Positions 1 through 64,000 of a stretch of 64,000 nt of DNA are shown piece after piece. The notes under the pieces are model-generated. The model saw nothing but the letters and a program-made list of their open reading frames with translations, searched no databases and was not told where the DNA came from. The number at the start of each line of letters is the position of its first letter. The first letter of the stretch is position 1. Source of the DNA: Unio delphinus (taxonomy: Eukaryota; Mollusca; Bivalvia; Unionida; Unionidae). The position numbers and the translations under genes are program-made. Location of the stretch: contig JAQISU010001239.1 in the NCBI GenBank assembly GCA_029339505.1, positions 3,529,501-3,593,500 on the forward strand, written 5' to 3'.

Positions 1-16
1 TGTCATGATATATAGC

Positions 17-1995
17 CATACATGCCAACCATTATGCTTTTGGCGTTATCATTACGCTTTTTCCCACTAAATTCCGTGTTACGTGTTAACGTTTATAGAT
101 TACGCTTTTTCGATATATCCATCTTGCAAAAAAAAAAAATATTTTTTTTTTCGTTTTTATTAGCATTACTTTATATTTTACATACTGTTTTATTTTTAAT
201 TAAAAAATACCCTGCTTCTACATAACTACGATATACGAGTATACTTGTCCGTGGACTTTCCTAATATTCATGTTCTATTTATAGCAACTATCATGTTACT
301 AAGATACTTTCAAACTTTCGACCTCATATTCTATTTATAGCGGCTTAGTGAGGAGAGAACAGACTGGTTTCTATTTTGTTTAAATCATTATGCACATACT
401 CTTTGTTCTAATTTTGTATAGTGCAGAACCAGTCTAAAAGTTTTTTTGCGCTAAAAGTATTAAAAAATTCTCAATGCGTTTATGAGTGCAAAAAATATCT
501 CTTAAATAATTTCACAGATGGGTTAGAAAAAATCAATAATAAACAAAGCAAAATGTAATCAATCCTCCAAACACGACGAGGGCATCATCATGTGACGTCT
601 AATCGTTGGCGCTAAATGGCTTCAGATGTTAAGATGGATTCTAGTCTTTGTGTATGTTAGAGCACATTTTTTTCCCCAAGAATTTCGCAGATGGATCAGA
701 AAAAAGCAAAACAACGAGTCCTCCAAAGATTCAAAGATGAATATATGAATGGCATAATACAGCGTTCCATTCTAGGACAGCATCATGCTCATTGCAGACT
801 GTGCGGAAACGATTTTAGCATTGGTCATGGTGGTAAATTTGATGTGGAAAAACACATGAAAACAAGGAAACACATCGAATTAGCTCGCATTACGAACTCA
901 AATACTAAGGTAACTTCTTATTTACAGCAGAGCTCAAGTGCAGACTTGAATACTATAAATGCTGAGGTGTTATTTACCGAGATTTTAATAGAACACAGAC
1001 TACCCTTAGCGGTAGCAGACCATGTTGGTCCCTTGTTCAAGCGGATGTTTCCTGATTCGAAAATTGCGGAAAAATATGCTTGTGCAAGAACAAAATCATC
1101 GCACATTGTTTGGTGCCTAGCAGAAGATACTTCACTTAAAATTGCAGAAGCAATGAAAATTGGGCCGTTTAGTATTGCCACAGAGGGGAGTTGTGATTAT
1201 GATGATAAAAAGTTGTACCCAATATGTGTTAGATACTTTGACAGTGAAAAAGGCAAAGTCATGAGTGTTCTTCTTTCTTTACCAGAATTAACAGTAGATT
1301 CCACTGGACAAAACATTTTTGATTTGCTTGACAATGTTTTGAAGAAACATGACATAAGTTGGCAGAACTGTATGGGGTTTGCAGCTGACAGTCAAAAAGC
1401 TTCAAAAGTGTTAGATTCTCTGTCAAGAGATATCCCTTTCTATTGCCACCCTTGTCTAACTTGGATCATCTGGAAGAAGAATTCCTGAAGTATCAAGTTG
1501 GGATTCTACCTGACAATATACTTAATGCAGATAGAGTTGATGTGCAATGGCACCTTATTTCCCAGCTAAAAGACTCTATCACTGGAAGAAATAAATTTCC
1601 TCTTCTTTGTCAGGTTATGAAAGGAATATTGGTTCTTTACCATTCTAATGCTGACTGTGAGAGATTGTTCAGTGTTGTTAACAAAAATAAAACTGAATTC
1701 AGGTCCAGGCTAAGTAACCCGGTACTGAGTGCTCTACTGGTATGCAAAACATTCATGGCCTCAGCTGGTACAAAATGTTTTGAAATGCAACATAACAATC
1801 TGTTGCTTTCTAAAGCTAAAAGTGCTACATATGAACACTTGAACCATTAATGAATGATAAAAGACGAGAAAAGCAAATAAATCATTGTTAATTGTAATTG
1901 TAGTATGTTATATGTGGATTACTCTTTTTCTGCTTGGATTCCTCTTTTTGACCACTTGGATTACACTTTTTCCTCATCAGGGGTTGGCATGTATG
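17..1995 (+). mobile_element. hAT-superfamily DNA transposon, internally deleted
   Basis: Seen: perfect 14-bp terminal inverted repeats, CATACATGCCAACC at 17-30 and its complement at 1982-1995. TATAGC is repeated just outside both ends (11-16 and 1996-2001; eight bases TATAGCCA if two terminal bases are shared), close to the 8-bp hAT target duplication. Inside are two pieces of a hAT transposase (691-1449 and about 1449-1850), joined out of frame. Both ends carry copies of a motif like ATTACNCTTTTTC in the same orientation: three near 32-125 and three near 1915-1976, likely transposase-binding subterminal repeats. It lies in the intron upstream of E1. Confidence 0.85.
691..1850 (+). pseudogene. 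hAT transposase remnant (BED-type finger N-terminus plus hAT C-terminal dimerisation region)
   Basis: The 5' part (691-1488, 265 codons) starts MDQKKAKQRVLQRFKDEYMN and has a Cys/His finger, C-R-L-C with a later H-M-K-T-R-K-H, typical of BED/hAT N-termini, followed by the beginning of the RNase-H-like core (TEGSCDYDD and GFAADSQK, where acidic catalytic residues are expected). At about 1449 the frame jumps to a second open stretch ending at 1850. That stretch holds YHSNADCERLFSVVNKNKTE and LSNPVLSALLVCKTF, the hAT dimerisation signature. The large middle of the transposase, including the rest of the catalytic core, is missing, so the element cannot be autonomous. Both halves are otherwise intact, which suggests a fairly recent deletion derivative. 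Confidence 0.85.
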
Positions 1996-2498
1996 TATAG
2001 CCAATAATGTTGAATGTGTTGTTAAGTAAAGTAATGAAGAGGTCCTTTTAGTGCAAGAATTGTGATATAACCAGACCTGATGAAATTGGTTGCCATATTT
2101 TTCCTAAAGAATTAATACTGTAATCATATATTTTTTGGTGTGCCAAAATAGGGCTGCAGTATGAAATTTCCTGTTTCAGATCTGCTTCTTATTTTATAAA
2201 CTTGAATAATTTACATCTTTTTAAAATTTCTTTTTATATTGTGTATGCCCTTTATGTGTAGTTGATCATATTTTGTTTCTTTCCACCTGTAGGTCTGTTA
2301 ATCTGCTCCCTATTTCATCTTGGCAGAGAGTCATGAACAAGCCCCTCTGTTATAAAATGAGATGCTACCTAAATGAGAATTCAATTGTTTATTAGTGTTG
2401 GTAAAAATAAAAAGCAGCAAATATATTTATTGTAAAGTTCAATACCAGTATATATATCTCCTTACATCAGAGACAGTACATGTCTTTACTTGTAAAAG

Positions 2499-3313
2499 TT
2501 ATATCAATCCATTTGGCCCCCGATCCTGTCAGTACATGTGATCCGGTTTCTGCATTAAATGGCCAATCCCGCCAGTAGTCAAAGTTTGTCTACTGCATTC
2601 AGTGGCTGATACCATCTTTTTGCTTTGAATGAATGTTATATACAATGTCTCTGATTGGTTACAAATGGGGTTTTCCAAGAATCAGACCAATATTAACCAA
2701 TCAGAAAAGACTTTTACTTTTCTTTGTGCAAGAATGAATTGTTCAGAAACCAAGGGTTACTAATGGAGGGCAGTTTTACTACATGTGTTCTGTTCGTGAA
2801 AAATCTTAAATGATGTCGGATATCAGAATTGATGACAGTGAGAGTGAAAATGAGTTTCTTGGGTTTAATCTTGAAAATATTGAGCAAGCAAAGAAAAATA
2901 TTTGGCAGTTGGATATTTTGTGAGATATAGACTCAGACATAAAAGTTTCTGAGACTGAATCGGCAGAAGAAGAGGATGATGATAGAGTTTTGTGCTAATT
3001 GCAGATTGTAGCAATAGTGTTAATTTAATAAATAGTGTATAAATAAGTTGTGAAAGACTTACGGTAGACAAATTAAAAAGAAAATACATGACTGTGTAGA
3101 CAAATTTATTTTGGAATAATTGGTGAAAACTTCATTGATTTTTATTGGATATAGGAAGAGAATTTAAGGTAAGAGTGAATGCATGTGCATGATATTTACA
3201 AAATTGTCTGAACAGGTAAAACTATATGGGGCACAAGAAGCTAGACACAGCTTTGTGCTGCTGGGGCAGATCAGCAATAATGCTGATTACAGTGCTGGGG
3301 CTGAATGAGTTAA
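2499..3313 (+). mobile_element. Decayed piggyBac-like element (inferred)
   Basis: The right end reads GGGGCTGAATGAGTTAA, i.e. a TTAA site followed inward by CTCATTCAGCCCC on the complement. The left end near 2499 (CCATTTGGCCCCCGATC) is an imperfect inverted counterpart. Inside, after CCAAT-like boxes (2660-2700), is a short acidic N-terminal reading frame (2810-2998). TTAA ends with an acidic, Ser-rich N-terminus fit a piggyBac element from which most of the transposase has gone. The left boundary is approximate and the classification rests on weak, short matches. Confidence 0.5.
2810..2998 (+). pseudogene. Acidic N-terminal fragment, possibly of a piggyBac transposase
   Basis: Starting at 2810 (two adjacent ATGs), the frame reads MMSDIRIDDSESENEFLGFN, continues 17 more codons, meets an in-frame TGA at 2921, then goes on with DIDSDIKVSETESAEEEDDD to a TAA at 2996. 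Ser/Asp/Glu-rich openings of this type are usual for piggyBac-family transposases. No DDD catalytic domain or Cys-rich C-terminus is present. It could instead be an unrelated acidic protein fragment. Confidence 0.4.
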
Positions 3314-3648
3314 GGAAGTGTCTCCTTATCCTCCCAGAAAATAGAAGAAGACAGTGATTGTGTTCTTTTTCAGTTGTCTTGAATTTTCGCTTTTATCAAT
3401 TTGGTCTGTATGTTGGGGCCCACTGCTGGATTGTGATTTGGAAAATGAAAGTTTGATGCCACAAGTGTCCCAAACCTTGAATACCAACCAGTACAGTGTA
3501 CTGATAACTTTTGTATGTGTCACCTCTTAGTCACAAGTGCACTAAAAGTAATTTTAGTGAATGTTAAAAAATATCACATTGGAAAGACATACTTAGAAAG
3601 ACTACATGTGTAATAATGTGACTCATTGTTTCTTTTGTTTTGTTTTAG

Positions 3649-63014
<59,366 letters not shown>

Positions 63015-63062
63015 GTATGGAATGTATATTGAGTTACTTTTGTAATCTCAACTCTTGCATAC

Positions 63063-63082
63063 CACACACACACACACACACA
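63063..63082. repeat. (CA)n microsatellite
   Basis: About 10 CA units, 50 bases after exon E13. Confidence 0.9.
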
Positions 63083-63961
63083 TATCTACTATCACTAAAT
63101 GTACCACCATATGATTGTTCTTTTTCCTTGAAATCACCAGTAAAATTAGTATTGGACCCTCATCTTCAAAGTATTCAATATCATATCTGTTTATTTTGTT
63201 GTGGGGTATGCACCATACACAAAGAAATATCAGACTTCTTTTCAAATCCAAGTGAGCAGTTTTATTTCCTGCAAATATCTTACAGTTCAAATGGCCCACT
63301 GTACTCCAAACACCTTTTTGTACAGTTTTAGTATACACTTTTTTATCCAGGTTTTTATAATGCCAACAAATTATTTTCTCAATTGCCTGATTACAGTTAG
63401 CACAATTAATTTCATAAAAATTGTTTCATCTGATTTAGTTTGGGAACAAGAATTTAACAAATTTCTTTGTAGCCACAAGGGCTAGTAGCTTGAGAAATTT
63501 ATTTAATTAATTAATTAATCTTCACTAATCCCTCTTAATTAGTTTATTGGCAGCAGATAAAACTGCCTAGCCATCAAAATACTGAAAATACATTCGTCCA
63601 ATAGGAAATTTACTAGCCTATGACCTGTAGACTATTCATAATTTCAATCCATTTTGGTTTTCAATCCATTTTAGTTATGAATCACAAAAGATGTCCACTT
63701 CCACGTTTTGTAACCTTACTGTAAGGGTAATATGTTCTCACTGTAGGGTATAATGCAGACTCAGTTGTTGTCAAGCCCAGAATGAGGTGATAACTTGGTT
63801 TCGTTATATATCACATATGATATCCTACATTTCAGTGTGTTGATTTTGATCTTTTTTTTTTCATCATGATACAACAGTTGGTCTGCCACTGATCTTCATT
63901 TATTACACGGCACATGAATTGTTTACAATACAACTGGTTGTCATCTGTTTTGTGTCAGCAC

Positions 63962-64000
63962 TTAACACATTAACCCCTTGAGGTTTTTGCTGTTTTCACT
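63962..64000 (+). mobile_element. TTAA-MITE family A, left end cut by the window edge
   Basis: TTAACACATTAACCCC followed by GAGGTTTTTGCTGTTTTC matches the left terminus of copy 2. Confidence 0.75.

Larger units (their letters stand above)
63015..64000 (+). other. Start of the intron after E13
   Basis: Begins GTATGG. It holds a (CA)n tract at 63063-63082 and, from 63962, the left end of another family A MITE cut by the window edge. No further exon is seen. Confidence 0.7.

Noticed and set aside
1..3648. Search for the missing N-terminal exon of the ZSWIM gene
   Set aside because: No block resembling the conserved stretch before GFHLSGTV with a phase-1 donor; the region is mostly two transposons.

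Overview
The window is animal nuclear DNA: AT-rich, intron-dominated and crowded with decayed transposable elements. It holds one recognisable host gene on the + strand, an orthologue of the vertebrate SWIM zinc-finger genes ZSWIM4/5/6. Thirteen consecutive internal exons (3649-63014; 1,911 coding bases, about 637 codons) can be joined without a frame break using GT/AG junctions. The start codon and N-terminus lie upstream of the window and the C-terminal part lies downstream. The repeat content (tRNA-derived SINEs, RTE-like and CR1/L2-like LINE remnants, TTAA-flanked MITEs, ~150-190 bp degenerate repeats of a kind I associate with clam genomes) suggests a bivalve mollusc. That assignment is inference from repeat style, not proof.

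Layout. 1-3648 is the end of an upstream intron. It carries an internally deleted hAT transposon (17-1995) and a decayed piggyBac-like element (2499-3313). Exons E1-E3 (3649-9355) encode the start of the conserved core, including the SWIM zinc-binding motif. A 28.7 kb intron (9356-38075) follows, holding an RTE-like LINE fragment inside a minisatellite, several copies of a ~620 bp TTAA MITE (family A), five palindromic ~200 bp MITEs (family B), tRNA-SINEs (family C), an LTR-like element (family D), a 21-bp minisatellite and several microsatellites. E4 (38076-38224) is followed by an 8.3 kb intron with a minus-strand LINE fragment and another family A copy. E5-E13 (46532-63014) are more closely spaced; their introns hold a solo LTR-like element, a SINE with a clean 12-bp target-site duplication inserted in a family A copy, and a 2.2 kb pogo/Tigger-like element with TA target sites.

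How it works together. There is no operon or gene cluster. The exons make one protein, and the rest is intron filled by successive waves of transposition. Nesting gives a partial relative chronology: MITE family A was invaded by SINE C and by a ~195 bp repeat F, and an RTE-like LINE interrupts a minisatellite.

I found no convincing undescribed molecular system. The most useful observations are the complete splice model of the ZSWIM gene, the TTAA-MITE family with its possible piggyBac link, the hAT subterminal repeats, the internally duplicated pogo-like element and a perfect 259-bp tandem duplication.
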